NCBI RefSeq assembly: GCF_014773395.1
Contig: NZ_JACXAF010000011.1
Span: 1-34,909, forward strand
DNA from: Neiella litorisoli
Lineage (GTDB): Bacteria > Pseudomonadota > Gammaproteobacteria > Enterobacterales > Neiellaceae
Direction of reading: 5' to 3'
DNA length: 34,909 nucleotides
The translations under genes were made by a program, and so were the position numbers. Positions within the stretch are counted from its first letter, which is position 1; each line of letters begins with the position of its first letter. Shown in pieces: positions 8,399-16,314 of this stretch. The notes beneath the pieces are model-generated. The model saw only the letters and a program-made list of their open reading frames with translations, had not been told where the DNA came from and did no database searches.

Positions 8399-8718
8399 TT
8401 TAAATCAGTTGATGACATCGTGTTTACGCAAGTTGTGGCGCACTTCAAATAGAAAACGGTCTCACGATTGCACCAATTTGGACCAGTTGTTAACGCCTCG
8501 TAAATCAGCTTATTTGGTCGAGAATCGAATAAAATTCAATGGGTTTATCACCACCATAGTTGCCATTGGCTGGCAACAAATAAAACAATAAGCCATACAA
8601 GATCAACACATCGCGCCGATAGCTAACACGGAAGTGCATTAACAACTTGATACAATTCGGCTGATTTTCCAGAACAGGGCTAAGACAGATATAACAGCAA
8701 TGTGCGCTTCGATTCACT

Positions 8719-8735
8719 AAAAGGGGACAACCCCT
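8719..8735 (-). terminator. Terminator of the yqcC-truC-yqcA operon
   Basis: On the minus strand AGGGG-TTGT-CCCCT followed by TTT begins 5 nt after the yqcA stop codon. The stem is short but GC-rich. Confidence 0.7.
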
Positions 8736-8739
8736 GCCG

Positions 8740-9189
8740 CTATAACTGGGCGAGTAAATCGTCAATCCACTCTCTAGCACCGTTGATCGCCTCAAAATGC
8801 TCACAAGCATCAATGTGAAGGGCTGGCATCAGTTGTTGGCAGCCCAACTCATCGAGCAAGTTCGCCATTAAGGTGCCGGCGCCGCAAAAGGTTTCGCCGT
8901 AACTGCTATCGCCCAGCGCTAACACGGCCGCTTTGGTGTCACTGAGCATCGGAAAGGTGTCATTCAATTGGTGATAAAAACCTTCGATGTTGGGTGGCAA
9001 ATCTCCCTGGCCCGTGGTTGACGTCACAACCAGCCAATGTTCAGTAGTAAAATCGGTCACTTGCTGCAAAGTAGCATCGTCAAAGATACTGACTTCGATC
9101 GACTTATCTTGTGCCTTCTCTTGGATTTGGGCTGCTAAATCGGCGGCTCCGCCGTATACCGAACCGACGATGATGGCCAATTGGGTCAT
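8740..9189 (-). CDS. yqcA: Flavodoxin YqcA
   Basis: A 149-aa short-chain flavodoxin of the MioC/YqcA type, a small cytoplasmic FMN electron carrier. The phosphate loop is GSVYGGA near residue 9. The FMN-binding loops are STTGQGDLPPN (about 57-67) and LGDSSYGETFCGAG (about 92-105). It is last of three minus-strand genes (yqcC, truC, yqcA), the same order as in E. coli, 16 bp after truC. An AAGGAG ribosome-binding site lies 8 nt before the ATG. The physiological partner is not evident from the sequence. Confidence 0.92.
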   Translation of the reverse strand: MTQLAIIVGSVYGGAADLAAQIQEKAQDKSIEVSIFDDATLQQVTDFTTEHWLVVTSTTGQGDLPPNIEGFYHQLNDTFPMLSDTKAAVLALGDSSYGETFCGAGTLMANLLDELGCQQLMPALHIDACEHFEAINGAREWIDDLLAQL

Positions 9190-9205
9190 AAATTCTTCTC
9201 CTTAT

Positions 9206-9967
9206 TTATGGTCTGTTGGTTATCAGAGAGGGACAAATAGGCCAATGACGACTCGCCGCCATCAACTGCCACTCCTGCGGGCAGCGCGCCGCGATGGTTA
9301 TTCGCTGTTGACGAGTCGGATGGCTAAACGTCATCTGCTCGGCGTGCAGCATTAAACGCTGCACTTGAGCATAACCGGCAAACGCCCTGTTTTGGCGTCC
9401 ATCCCCATGAGTCGTATCGCCAATAATGGGGTGTCGCAAGTGCGCTAAGTGCCGCCGCAACTGATGCTTGCGGCCAGTTTCCGGTATTAACCGCAGCCAC
9501 GTTAATCGGCTACTTTGGTAACGTCCTGCAGGATACGGCAACTCGAGGTGGGATACCGCTTGGTAATGTGTGATCGCCTGTTGCGCCGGTTTTTGCTGAT
9601 CGGCTAGGCCATCGGTGGTTTTATCAAGTTGCTCTTTGAGAGGGTAATCGATGGTCCCGCTGCCGTACAGCCAACCTCGGACCAAAGCGATATAACGCTT
9701 GTCCACCTGATGCTGCTGAAATTGCTCACCAAGTTGTCGAGCAACATCAGCGCTGCGGGCGAATAGCAACACGCCCGAGGTCGGCCGGTCGAGGCGATGC
9801 ACGGGGAAAACGTGCGAGCCGAGCATATCGCGCACCAATTGCATGGCAAACCATATTTCACCACGAGCCAATGCGGTCCGGTGGACCAGCAAACCACTGG
9901 GTTTGTCGATGGCAACGAGATCATCATCGAGATAGAGAATCGACAGCTCTGGGCGCTCAACAAGCAT
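9206..9967 (-). CDS. truC: tRNA pseudouridine(65) synthase TruC
   Basis: A 253-aa RluA-family pseudouridine synthase; TruC makes pseudouridine at position 65 of certain tRNAs. The catalytic motif HRLDRPTSG (57-65) includes the active-site Asp60. Other family segments are IDKPSGLLVHR near 20-30, KRYIALVRGW, and the C-terminal GRKHQLRRHLAHLRHPIIGD, which binds the RNA substrate. The ATG overlaps the end of yqcC by 11 bp and has an AGGA ribosome-binding site inside it, implying translational coupling. The YqcC/YqcA neighbourhood separates it from RluA, RluC and RluD. Confidence 0.93.
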   Translation of the reverse strand: MLVERPELSILYLDDDLVAIDKPSGLLVHRTALARGEIWFAMQLVRDMLGSHVFPVHRLDRPTSGVLLFARSADVARQLGEQFQQHQVDKRYIALVRGWLYGSGTIDYPLKEQLDKTTDGLADQQKPAQQAITHYQAVSHLELPYPAGRYQSSRLTWLRLIPETGRKHQLRRHLAHLRHPIIGDTTHGDGRQNRAFAGYAQVQRLMLHAEQMTFSHPTRQQRITIAARCPQEWQLMAASRHWPICPSLITNRP

Positions 9968-10268
9968 CGATCTTCCTGATAATGTCGATCAGAGCCGCGC
10001 GCTGTGGCATCTGGTGTCGGTACACTTCATCAGCCAGCGGCGCAATGGCGATGGACTCGGGCAACTGGCGCTGTTCTGCGAGCAATTGCCTCATGGTCGG
10101 TAGAAACACAAATTGCAGCCACTGCGCCAAGCTCAAGGTATCGATGCAAAAGGGCTCTGTGCTGGCCAACGCTTGCGCCGAAGGCGGCTGAGATTGCCAC
10201 AATTGTTGCGCCTTCAGTTCAGTCTCCAGCTGCTCAAGCAGTTTCGCCATGGTTTGGCGACGCACCAT
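9957..10268 (-). CDS. yqcC: YqcC family protein
   Basis: A 103-aa small cytoplasmic protein of the YqcC (DUF446) family, function unknown. Mostly helical; conserved features include LWQSQPPSAQALASTEPFCIDTLSLAQWLQFVFLPTMRQLL and a polar C-terminal helix. The ATG at 10268 has GGGA 6 nt upstream and is preferred over an in-frame TTG six bases earlier; a third candidate start is MAKLLEQ at 10250. It heads the yqcC-truC-yqcA operon and is divergent from the DUF3549-type gene, with about 100 bp between the start codons. Confidence 0.85.
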   Translation of the reverse strand: MVRRQTMAKLLEQLETELKAQQLWQSQPPSAQALASTEPFCIDTLSLAQWLQFVFLPTMRQLLAEQRQLPESIAIAPLADEVYRHQMPQRAALIDIIRKIDAC

Positions 10269-10369
10269 AATCAATCCCGCTTATATAGAAAAATAAGACG
10301 TGGATTTTGCCAACGAAGCACCATCCCTTACAATGCCCAGCCCGATTATTTCAGGATTTAGTCACGCTC

Positions 10370-11392
10370 ATGAGCACCATTGATCAGGTTTTAACCCTTG
10401 GCGGTTGTCATTATACGGTTTACGACATGGGTCGAACCGTACAACGAATTAGCAAGCAGCAATTTGTCGAATTTGAGCAAGGTGCGCTTCCTTACCCGTA
10501 TCCGATCCAAGGTCATGCTTGTTTTGCTGTTGTATTTTCCAAGCCAGACCAAGCCCAAACACCTTATTTGTGGCTGCTGAAATTTGCCGTTGATGAAGTC
10601 AGTAAACTGATTTTTAGCGGTCGCGATGACTTTATCCGGATGGTCGTTCAAGCATTAGGTGAGGACATTGCCAATGCCGATATCGATGCCGAGGCGCTCA
10701 ACAATCATCCATATGCGTTCAAACCATCCACCGAAAAGTTAGCCGTATTGAATGCCCGCATTCGCAATAAACTACACCAACCTGCTTCTATTTATTACGA
10801 GCCAGCTTACCAGTACTTCTGCCATCAACCGACAGAGTCAGGCTGGCAAGCATTGGGCTTTCAGGGCATTGCTGATTTAACCGAACGACTCGATAGCGAT
10901 TGCGCTGCGGCCATCGCCAAGCACTTAGACCAATTGCCCGAACCTGCCTTTTGCGCACTTGCCCAGTGCCTTGAGCACATTGAGCTGCCAGCGGTTATCC
11001 AACAGCAACTACTGAGCTGGCCCAATAACAAACGAGAAACATTCTGGCTTCGAGCTCTCACTGGAGCACAACAGCAACCCGCTGCCGAGGCCATTGCTGA
11101 ACTGTTGGACACTAGCCTGTCGATTGATCTGCTGATCACCCTGTGCGGTCGCCACTGGCGCTATTTCAATCAGCCAGAACGCGCCGTGAACCTACTGGAA
11201 AGCTTACTACGCTGCGACCAAGGTAATATGGTGTTCGCCGCACTTGTTGCGGATTTAACGGCCATTCCTGAATGTCGCCAAGCCACACTGCAAGCACTCC
11301 GTTGGCCACAGCGTTCGGCGGCGCTCAGCCAAGCCATTGGGCAATTGTTTCAGCAGGTCAAACCCGCCCCCCATATTGATGAAAGGAATTAA
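10370..11392 (+). CDS. DUF3549 family protein, function unknown
   Basis: A 340-aa cytoplasmic protein with no signal peptide or membrane segment. It resembles DUF3549 proteins found near truC in Alteromonadales. The N-terminal third is beta-rich and polar (VYDMGRTVQRISKQQFVEFEQG...PYPYPIQGHACFAVVF), followed by YLWLLKFAVDEVSKLIFSGRDDFIRMVVQALG. The C-terminal half is alpha-helical with HEAT-like Leu/Ala-rich repeats. The ATG at 10370 (MSTIDQVLTLGG) was chosen because the 21 residues of the longer frame upstream do not look like protein. Divergent from yqcC, it may share a control region with it. No biochemical role is proposed. Confidence 0.75.
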   Translation: MSTIDQVLTLGGCHYTVYDMGRTVQRISKQQFVEFEQGALPYPYPIQGHACFAVVFSKPDQAQTPYLWLLKFAVDEVSKLIFSGRDDFIRMVVQALGEDIANADIDAEALNNHPYAFKPSTEKLAVLNARIRNKLHQPASIYYEPAYQYFCHQPTESGWQALGFQGIADLTERLDSDCAAAIAKHLDQLPEPAFCALAQCLEHIELPAVIQQQLLSWPNNKRETFWLRALTGAQQQPAAEAIAELLDTSLSIDLLITLCGRHWRYFNQPERAVNLLESLLRCDQGNMVFAALVADLTAIPECRQATLQALRWPQRSAALSQAIGQLFQQVKPAPHIDERN

Positions 11393-11413
11393 CGCCAAAA
11401 TAAATGCTGGTGA

Positions 11414-11441
11414 TGCCTCACTTTATTAATTTCGTGAGGCA
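11414..11441 (+). terminator. Hairpin after the DUF3549 gene
   Basis: TGCCTCAC / GTGAGGCA, perfect 8-bp arms, with a 12-nt AT-rich loop, 22 nt after the stop codon. The downstream tract is not T-rich, so this is a weak or Rho-assisted terminator at best. Confidence 0.45.
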
Positions 11442-11506
11442 ATAAATGGAGATATAACAAGCCATTGCTACAGTTAAAGTCATCTCAACTGGAGGATGAT
11501 TGAGTT

Positions 11507-13141
11507 ATGGGATGGCTTCACAACTTAAGATTTATGGCCAAGCAAATGTTAATTGCGGCCATATTCGGAACAGCAATTGTCGTTTTAATCGTGGTTTCGT
11601 TAAGCGCCACCCGCCAGTTAGGCAACGACACCTCGACCTTTTCCGACAGTTTTTTGCCGCGGGTGAACTTTCTGCTGCAAGCCGATCGTGATTTGTATCA
11701 GTCCATATTGGCAGAGCGCACCCTGATATCGATTGATTCTTCCCATCCTGATTACGCGGCATTAGTCACTCAGCATCAGGAAAATATCCAGCAAGCAGCC
11801 GACCGCGTCAAAAGTGCCCAAGCGCTGGCAACCGATTCAGCACAACTTCGCATGTACAACGATTTTCAAAGCGAGTTAAGTCGCTGGCAAACCGTGTCGA
11901 ATAATGTCCTGAGTACCGCGGCCGATTCCAAGCAACGAGCAGCAACCATGAGCGTGGGCCAGTCCACTGAGCAATTTGAGCGCGCCCGAGACTTGATTGA
12001 TAAGCTCACAGAACTGACTGAGCAAGAAGCCGCTGCAAGCATCAAACACTCCAGAGAGATAAGAGAAAACGTCACCTGGACCATCTGGTCGGTTGCCATC
12101 ATTGGCATTGTCGTCGCTTTTTCAATCGCTTATGTCACAGCCATCTACTCAACCAATGTCATTCACGATGTCCGCGATCGGATCCGTGATATCGCCGAGG
12201 GCGAAGGCGACCTGACCCAGCGGATCAAGGTCCAGGGTAAGGACGAAATTGGCGAACTATGCGTTGCCTTTAATTCCTTTGTTGAAAATCAGGCCGGCAT
12301 TATTGGCCATATTAAAGGCGCCATGTCGGGCCTCAACAATGAGCTGGGTAAAGCCACTCGGCAAATCACCAAGGCACAGCAAGCCACCTCCAATCAGCAA
12401 GCAGAGAATGATCAAATTGCTACCGCAGTCACCGAGATGGCCGCCACGGTACAAGAAGTCGCACGCAATGCCAGTGATGCCGCTTCGGCGACGCACAAGG
12501 CCGACACCGATGTCGACAATGGCCGCGCCGTGGTTAACAAGACCGTTGAGAGCATTGAAGATTTAGTGTCTGACATTGAGAAATCAGCACAGGTGATCCA
12601 GCGAGTAGAAACCGGCAGCCATGAAATTGGCACGGTGATGGATGTCATTAGCAGTATCGCCGAACAGACGAATTTACTGGCGTTGAATGCTGCAATTGAA
12701 GCCGCTCGGGCTGGCGAACAGGGCCGAGGATTTGCTGTGGTCGCCGATGAAGTGCGGACCTTAGCGCAGCGAACCCAAGAATCCACCAGCTCGATCCGAG
12801 ACATTATTGAGCGCTTACAAAGTGAAAGTGCAGCAGCGGTTGAAGCAATGAAAGCCAGTCAGAATGGTACTCAGCAAGTCGTTGAGCTGGCTGCTCAAAC
12901 CGGTGATGTATTAGAGCAAATTAGTGTCGCGGTAAAATCCATCGCCGATATGAATACACAAATTGCGGCGGCTTCCGAGGAGCAGAGCAGCACCGCCGAT
13001 CAGATCTCTGAAAATGGCGTCCGCATTAAGCAAATTGCCGAAGAGACCTATCAAATCACACTCGACGTCACCAGCGCCAATGAGCGGGTTGGCTCTCACA
13101 CCAATGAAGTGGCGCAGTTGGTTGGACGATTTAAGATTTAA
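11507..13141 (+). CDS. Methyl-accepting chemotaxis protein
   Basis: A 544-aa transmembrane chemoreceptor that senses a periplasmic ligand and controls the CheA kinase. Layout: first membrane helix about 14-34; periplasmic four-helix-bundle-type sensor about 35-189 (QADRDLYQSILAER resembles MCP helical sensors); second membrane helix about 190-212; HAMP about 213-265 (EGEGDLTQRI, KDEIGELCVAFNSFV); then the signalling coiled coil with the conserved tip (SSIAEQTNLLALNAAIEAAR, GRGFAVVADEVRTLAQRT) near 380-423. It lacks the C-terminal CheR-binding pentapeptide, ending in VGRFKI. GGAGGA lies 10 nt before the ATG. The ligand is unknown. It converges on the CsrB-like RNA and shares a bidirectional terminator with it. 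Confidence 0.95.
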   Translation: MGWLHNLRFMAKQMLIAAIFGTAIVVLIVVSLSATRQLGNDTSTFSDSFLPRVNFLLQADRDLYQSILAERTLISIDSSHPDYAALVTQHQENIQQAADRVKSAQALATDSAQLRMYNDFQSELSRWQTVSNNVLSTAADSKQRAATMSVGQSTEQFERARDLIDKLTELTEQEAAASIKHSREIRENVTWTIWSVAIIGIVVAFSIAYVTAIYSTNVIHDVRDRIRDIAEGEGDLTQRIKVQGKDEIGELCVAFNSFVENQAGIIGHIKGAMSGLNNELGKATRQITKAQQATSNQQAENDQIATAVTEMAATVQEVARNASDAASATHKADTDVDNGRAVVNKTVESIEDLVSDIEKSAQVIQRVETGSHEIGTVMDVISSIAEQTNLLALNAAIEAARAGEQGRGFAVVADEVRTLAQRTQESTSSIRDIIERLQSESAAAVEAMKASQNGTQQVVELAAQTGDVLEQISVAVKSIADMNTQIAAASEEQSSTADQISENGVRIKQIAEETYQITLDVTSANERVGSHTNEVAQLVGRFKI

Positions 13142-13161
13142 GAGCAAATCATGCCGACACC

Positions 13162-13195
13162 AAAAAGCCGGGGCTGCAAGCAACCCCAGCTTTTT
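13162..13195. terminator. Bidirectional terminator shared by the MCP gene and the CsrB-like RNA
   Basis: AAAAAGC...GCTTTTT outer arms with an inner GGGG/CCCC stem. On the plus strand it has a C-A mismatch; on the minus strand the same position is a U-G wobble, and the inner stem continues as GGGGUUGC/GCAGCCCC. It is therefore stronger for minus-strand RNA, although it can also end the chemoreceptor transcript. Confidence 0.85.
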
Positions 13196-13427
13196 ATGAG
13201 CATCCCGCTCACTCCCCCGTCATAGTCATCCTGATTATGCCAGTATCCGTACTGCCGCCTAATTGGCGTTCCTTATTCCCCTGCGATCAATCCCGATCTG
13301 CATCCTGATAACGTCCTTGCGATCTGAGTGATTAAACTCTCCGAGTTTAATGGAGCATCCAGCTCACTTGACGAGCGTCCTGCTATCACCCCCTGTGATA
13401 CTGCATCCATGCTTGTCGCCAACTCGA
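13162..13427 (-). ncRNA. csrB: CsrB-family regulatory RNA (CsrA/RsmA-sequestering sRNA)
   Basis: CsrB-type RNAs bind many copies of the translational regulator CsrA through GGA motifs in hairpin loops and so relieve its repression. On the minus strand this ~265-nt stretch has about 13 GGA motifs and no open frame. Clear hairpins presenting them (plus coordinates): 13331-13351 (9-bp arms, GGA loop), 13241-13254 (CAGTA-CGGA-TACTG), 13353-13365 (GAGC-TGGAT-GCTC), 13198-13210 (GAGC-GGGAT-GCTC) and 13403-13412 (GCA-TGGA-TGC). The classic CAGGAUG appears at 13227-13233 and 13301-13307, and CAGGACG near 13376-13382. It ends in a strong intrinsic terminator (13162-13195). A -35 TTGCTG (13455-13460) and -10 TACATT (13433-13438) with 16-nt spacing suggest a start near 13427. 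It lies between yqcC and syd, as E. coli csrB does. The length falls between RsmY/RsmZ and E. coli CsrB. Exact ends are inferred. Confidence 0.85.
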
Positions 13428-13432
13428 GATCT

Positions 13433-13460
13433 AATGTACCCCTGCGGTGTTTTTCAGCAA
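13433..13460 (-). promoter_or_regulatory. Putative sigma-70 promoter of the CsrB-like RNA
   Basis: On the minus strand TTGCTG, a 16-nt spacer and TACATT, just before the first GGA hairpin. The upstream DNA (13461-13560) is AT-rich. A full GacA/UvrY-type palindrome (TGTAAG-N6-CTTACA) was not found; only a TGTAAG half occurs at 13588-13593 on the minus strand. Confidence 0.5.
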
Positions 13461-13593
13461 TGGATGCTAAAGAATTGTTAAGTTACACAAACCAAGAAAC
13501 ATAGCAGCACAAGCAATTTATTCGATTATTAATCAACTAGTTAATCTTATTTGATGGGGTTATGACTGCGCCATAGATAACACAAAGTCTTAC

Positions 13594-13623
13594 AAACAGT
13601 GTGCGAAATATCGCACACTGTTT
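13594..13623. terminator. Perfect 13-bp hairpin between the GNAT gene and the CsrB-like RNA
   Basis: AAACAGTGTGCGA / TCGCACACTGTTT with an AATA loop. It lies 54 nt beyond the minus-strand GNAT gene stop and probably insulates the small RNA from read-through. A palindromic regulator site is the alternative. A second short hairpin, GCGGCT/AGCCGC, lies at 13639-13655. Confidence 0.6.
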
Positions 13624-13676
13624 AGGGCCATTCACCGCGCGGCTCAACCAGCCGCCTGAGACCTTTGCGTGATGCC

Positions 13677-14294
13677 TTAGCGATGGAGGAACATCAAGGT
13701 GCCAGATATATTGGCAAACTCAAGCTGCTTAATTTGCTGATAACGATGATTTTCCAGCCATTGAATAGAACGCTGTTGGCTGACAAAAATACCCACGCCA
13801 TCAGCACTACCGCCCTCTTCTAATAAACTCTCAACGCCAGCCAACAAGGTATCGCCAACCCCATGGCCCTGATAATTCGGCGCCGTAGCGAGTAAACTTA
13901 ATTGGTAGCAATTATCCGAGGGCAAAGCCTGACAAATACGTTGCTCTTTTCCTAGCAAGCGGCTGGTACTGACAATCCCCGCGGACAGCAGCATCTTCAT
14001 TCGCCAGTTCCAGAACCGGCCACCAGCAAGCGGCGAGTCTGGCGTTTGTAAACAGGCCACGCCAACTAATAAATCGCTATCAAATGCTCCGATGACCGGC
14101 AAGTGATATTGCCAGAACACATCCAGCTCTTCACGAAAAAGCGCACGCAAACGCTGTTCATAGTTTTCATTGTCAGCATCAAAAATACGCTGAAACATGG
14201 CGTCATCATGATAAGCCTGAAACAGCAGGCTAGCGGCAATTCCAGCGTCTTCCGCGCCCAAATATTGCAATCGCAGTGAGGTTGTTGTTGTCAT
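13677..14294 (-). CDS. GNAT family N-acetyltransferase
   Basis: A 205-aa cytoplasmic GNAT-fold protein that probably transfers an acetyl group from acetyl-CoA. The acetyl-CoA binding motif A is visible as YQLSLLATAPNYQGHGVGDTLL (near 131-152), containing the Q-G-x-G-x-G pattern. A late beta-strand region follows with VGIFVSQQRSIQWLENHRYQQIKQLEF. The N-terminal half (AYHDDAMFQRIF) resembles GNATs acting on small molecules. An AGGGA ribosome-binding site lies close to the ATG. It stands alone between the CsrB-like RNA and the small KfrA-like gene. The substrate cannot be told from sequence. Confidence 0.85.
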   Translation of the reverse strand: MTTTTSLRLQYLGAEDAGIAASLLFQAYHDDAMFQRIFDADNENYEQRLRALFREELDVFWQYHLPVIGAFDSDLLVGVACLQTPDSPLAGGRFWNWRMKMLLSAGIVSTSRLLGKEQRICQALPSDNCYQLSLLATAPNYQGHGVGDTLLAGVESLLEEGGSADGVGIFVSQQRSIQWLENHRYQQIKQLEFANISGTLMFLHR

Positions 14295-14521
14295 TATATC
14301 CCTTACATTGGTCTGGCTTTTTTCCGAACCTACGAGGAATAACCAACAAAGCCAATGGGATCATTTTGGCAACATGCAAATTTGCGTGTCTGAACACATT
14401 TTGTTCAAACCAATGAAGCCCCGTCGGACTGCAAAGATAAACAGCAAAGATAAACAGGCTCTAGGTTTTGCCGGCGCGACTTTGTAAACTGCAACCCTCT
14501 TTCGTTAACTTCAGTCCTGCT
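14295..14521. other. Intergenic region with remnant of a MITE terminus
   Basis: A 227-bp divergent gap. It contains a tandem 13-bp repeat, GCAAAGATAAACA twice (14431-14456). The segment 14445-14463 matches the right terminus of the 26641-26908 element at 18 of 19 bases. The rest shows nothing recognisable. Confidence 0.5.
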
Positions 14522-14830
14522 ATGCCAGATTATCAAGCCATCGTTGATCAAGCCGTTGCTCATATTCGAGCTCAACATCAAGAGCCAACCGTTGCCCGAG
14601 TTAAGCGCCACTTATCACACCCCGTACCTTTGGCTATTCTAATGCCAGCGGTGAAAGCCGCACAGCAAAGTGGCGATAGCGCCGCTTCCGCTCGCAAAGT
14701 GGTAGCGCAAGCATCCGAATCGCCAGAGCTTGAAGCCATGACCACTGAGCAGCTAAGCCAAGCGGTGCGACAGCTGCAACAGCAAGTGCTCTCACTGCAG
14801 CAGCAAATTAATGAATTAAGAGGGAGTTAG
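14522..14830 (+). CDS. Small protein with KfrA-like N-terminal region and C-terminal coiled coil
   Basis: A 102-aa hypothetical protein (MPDYQAIVDQAV...). The N-terminal segment AVAHIRAQHQEPTVARVKRHLSHPVPLAILMPAVKAAQQ has the pattern of KfrA-type DNA-binding domains (PTV-x-x-V-x-x-x-L, then a helix). The C-terminal 35 residues (TEQLSQAVRQLQQQVLSLQQQINELRGS) form a Gln-rich heptad coiled coil, suggesting a dimer. The start at 14522 was chosen because the 18 residues of the longer frame upstream overlap the MITE remnant region. No clear Shine-Dalgarno sequence is seen. It converges with syd, 8 bp apart. DNA binding is an inference. Confidence 0.6.
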   Translation: MPDYQAIVDQAVAHIRAQHQEPTVARVKRHLSHPVPLAILMPAVKAAQQSGDSAASARKVVAQASESPELEAMTTEQLSQAVRQLQQQVLSLQQQINELRGS

Positions 14831-14838
14831 GCGAGGTA

Positions 14839-15396
14839 TTAGAGAATTAGCGGCTTCGCTGATTGTAAAAATTCCATCAGATCTGGTGCTAGGGTATGGC
14901 TCGGTTTGCGGCCCGGTAATTCGGCAACAATCGAGCCATCATCAGCCACTGACACCACCAATTCAGAATCAACAGCCACCCCAATAAAGACACTGGGTTC
15001 GAGCTTAAAGCGTTTTTGAGTGAGCAAATGTCCGGTTAAGTTTTGCAAGAAGCGGACATAGTCATCCTGATTCCAAGGCAACAACAACTCGACCGCGCCA
15101 ATCTCAGATTCAATGGTGATACCCGCGCCATACAATGCATTCCAATAGGCTTTGCCACTAGGATGTAAATCAACCGACATGGCTTGTTCCAATTCAGCAA
15201 ACTGGTCGGCATCGTCGCGCTCTACCGCATGCCACTGGCTGTCACTCCCTTCTTCGGCATCGCTTGGCACACAGGGAGAGGGCCAATCTTGGTCAATCAC
15301 CACCACATGCGGTTCGCCAGTTTGCGATACATAATCGCTCTGGTAGCGGTCAATGAGTTGCTGTAGCGCCTTCGCGGTGGCTTTTCGATCATTCAT
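14839..15396 (-). CDS. syd: SecY-interacting protein Syd
   Basis: A 185-aa Syd protein, a cytoplasmic factor that associates with SecY at the inner membrane and is thought to act in quality control of the translocon. The length matches E. coli Syd (181 aa). Family features are the acidic surface (DAEEGSDSQWHAVERDDADQF), the LHPSGKAYWNALYGAGI region, LLLPWNQDDYVRFLQNLTGHLL, FIGVAVDSELVVSVADDGSIVAELPG and LAPDLMEFLQS. It is divergent from queF, as in E. coli, with a 69-bp gap. Confidence 0.93.
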   Translation of the reverse strand: MNDRKATAKALQQLIDRYQSDYVSQTGEPHVVVIDQDWPSPCVPSDAEEGSDSQWHAVERDDADQFAELEQAMSVDLHPSGKAYWNALYGAGITIESEIGAVELLLPWNQDDYVRFLQNLTGHLLTQKRFKLEPSVFIGVAVDSELVVSVADDGSIVAELPGRKPSHTLAPDLMEFLQSAKPLIL

Positions 15397-15465
15397 TTCA
15401 GTTTTTCATCCGTCGATTGATATACAATAAAGCGGTCATTTTCATCAGCTAATTTATCTTATCCC

Positions 15466-16314
15466 ATGAGCAAGCATTATCATGATGCCCCTGAGCTAAA
15501 AGGCTTAGGGCTTGGCCAACATACCAATTACCCAGAGCAATACGATCCATCCCAACTGCAAGCAGTGCCGCGGTCATTAAACCGCGACGATATCAACATT
15601 AGCGCCGCGGCTTTGCCATTTCACGGCGTAGACGATTGGACCGGTTACGAAATTAGTTGGCTCAACAGCAAAGGTAAGCCGGTGGTCGCGATAGGCCTAT
15701 TCACCTTGCCGTGTACCAGCCCCAACTTAATCGAATCAAAATCATTCAAGTTATACCTCAATAGCTTTAACCAAAGCCGATTTGATTCCATAGCACAGGT
15801 CCAACAGCTGATGAGCAAGGACTTGAGCGAATGTGCAGGCCAACAGGTATCGGTCAAGCTGTTGCTACCACAACAATTTAACCAGTTACCACTGGTTGAG
15901 TTGGACGGTGAATGCCTCGATGAGCTCGATATCGAGGTCGCCAATTTTGAATTCAATAACGAGCTACTAAACGGCGCGGCGAGCGGTCCTGAAGTCGAAG
16001 AAACACTGGTGAGCCATCTGCTCAAATCTAACTGTTTGATCACCAATCAGCCTGATTGGGGCTCGGTGCAGATCCGCTATCGCGGTCCTCAGATCGACCG
16101 TGAGGCATTGCTCCGCTATCTCATTTCATTTCGTCTTCACAACGAGTTTCATGAACAGTGCGTCGAGCGTATCTACACCGATTTGATGACCTTTTGTCAG
16201 CCTCAGCAATTATCGGTTCTGGCCCGCTACACCCGCCGCGGAGGGCTAGACATCAACCCGTTCCGCTCAAACTTCGAACAGCAGCCTGCGCCGCTGCGAT
16301 TGGCTCGCCAGTAA
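15466..16314 (+). CDS. queF: NADPH-dependent 7-cyano-7-deazaguanine reductase QueF
   Basis: A 282-aa long-form (YqgC-like, two-domain) QueF, the same length as the E. coli enzyme. It reduces preQ0 to preQ1 in queuosine biosynthesis. Visible active-site residues: Cys190 (thioimide nucleophile), Asp197, and His229-Glu230. The family motif [14 protein letters not shown] lies at 90-103, and [15 protein letters not shown] ends the fold. The start has only a weak ribosome-binding site. A preQ1 riboswitch was looked for in the 69-bp leader and not seen. It converges with the M61 gene across a strong hairpin. Confidence 0.96.
   Translation: MSKHYHDAPELKGLGLGQHTNYPEQYDPSQLQAVPRSLNRDDINISAAALPFHGVDDWTGYEISWLNSKGKPVVAIGLFTLPCTSPNLIESKSFKLYLNSFNQSRFDSIAQVQQLMSKDLSECAGQQVSVKLLLPQQFNQLPLVELDGECLDELDIEVANFEFNNELLNGAASGPEVEETLVSHLLKSNCLITNQPDWGSVQIRYRGPQIDREALLRYLISFRLHNEFHEQCVERIYTDLMTFCQPQQLSVLARYTRRGGLDINPFRSNFEQQPAPLRLARQ

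Larger units (their letters stand above)
7959..8718. other. Long intergenic region upstream of lamB
   Basis: About 760 bp with no supported protein gene; it should contain the lamB promoter. Seen inside: a perfect CRP core site (8383-8398), a TGTGA half-site with the same flank near 8060, and a 7-bp-arm inverted repeat CGTAACA-GT-TGTTACG at 8117-8132 that could be an operator. I did not find MalT boxes (GGGGAKGAGG) on either strand. Nothing else was recognised. Confidence 0.5.

Noticed and set aside
7959-8718. MalT boxes upstream of lamB
   Set aside because: No GGGGAKGAGG-like sequence was found on either strand.
13561-13600. GacA/UvrY activator palindrome upstream of the CsrB-like RNA
   Set aside because: Only one half (TGTAAG on the minus strand) is present; the spaced CTTACA half is missing.
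15397-15465. preQ1 riboswitch upstream of queF
   Set aside because: The 69-bp leader has no recognisable preQ1 aptamer hairpin and A-rich tail.
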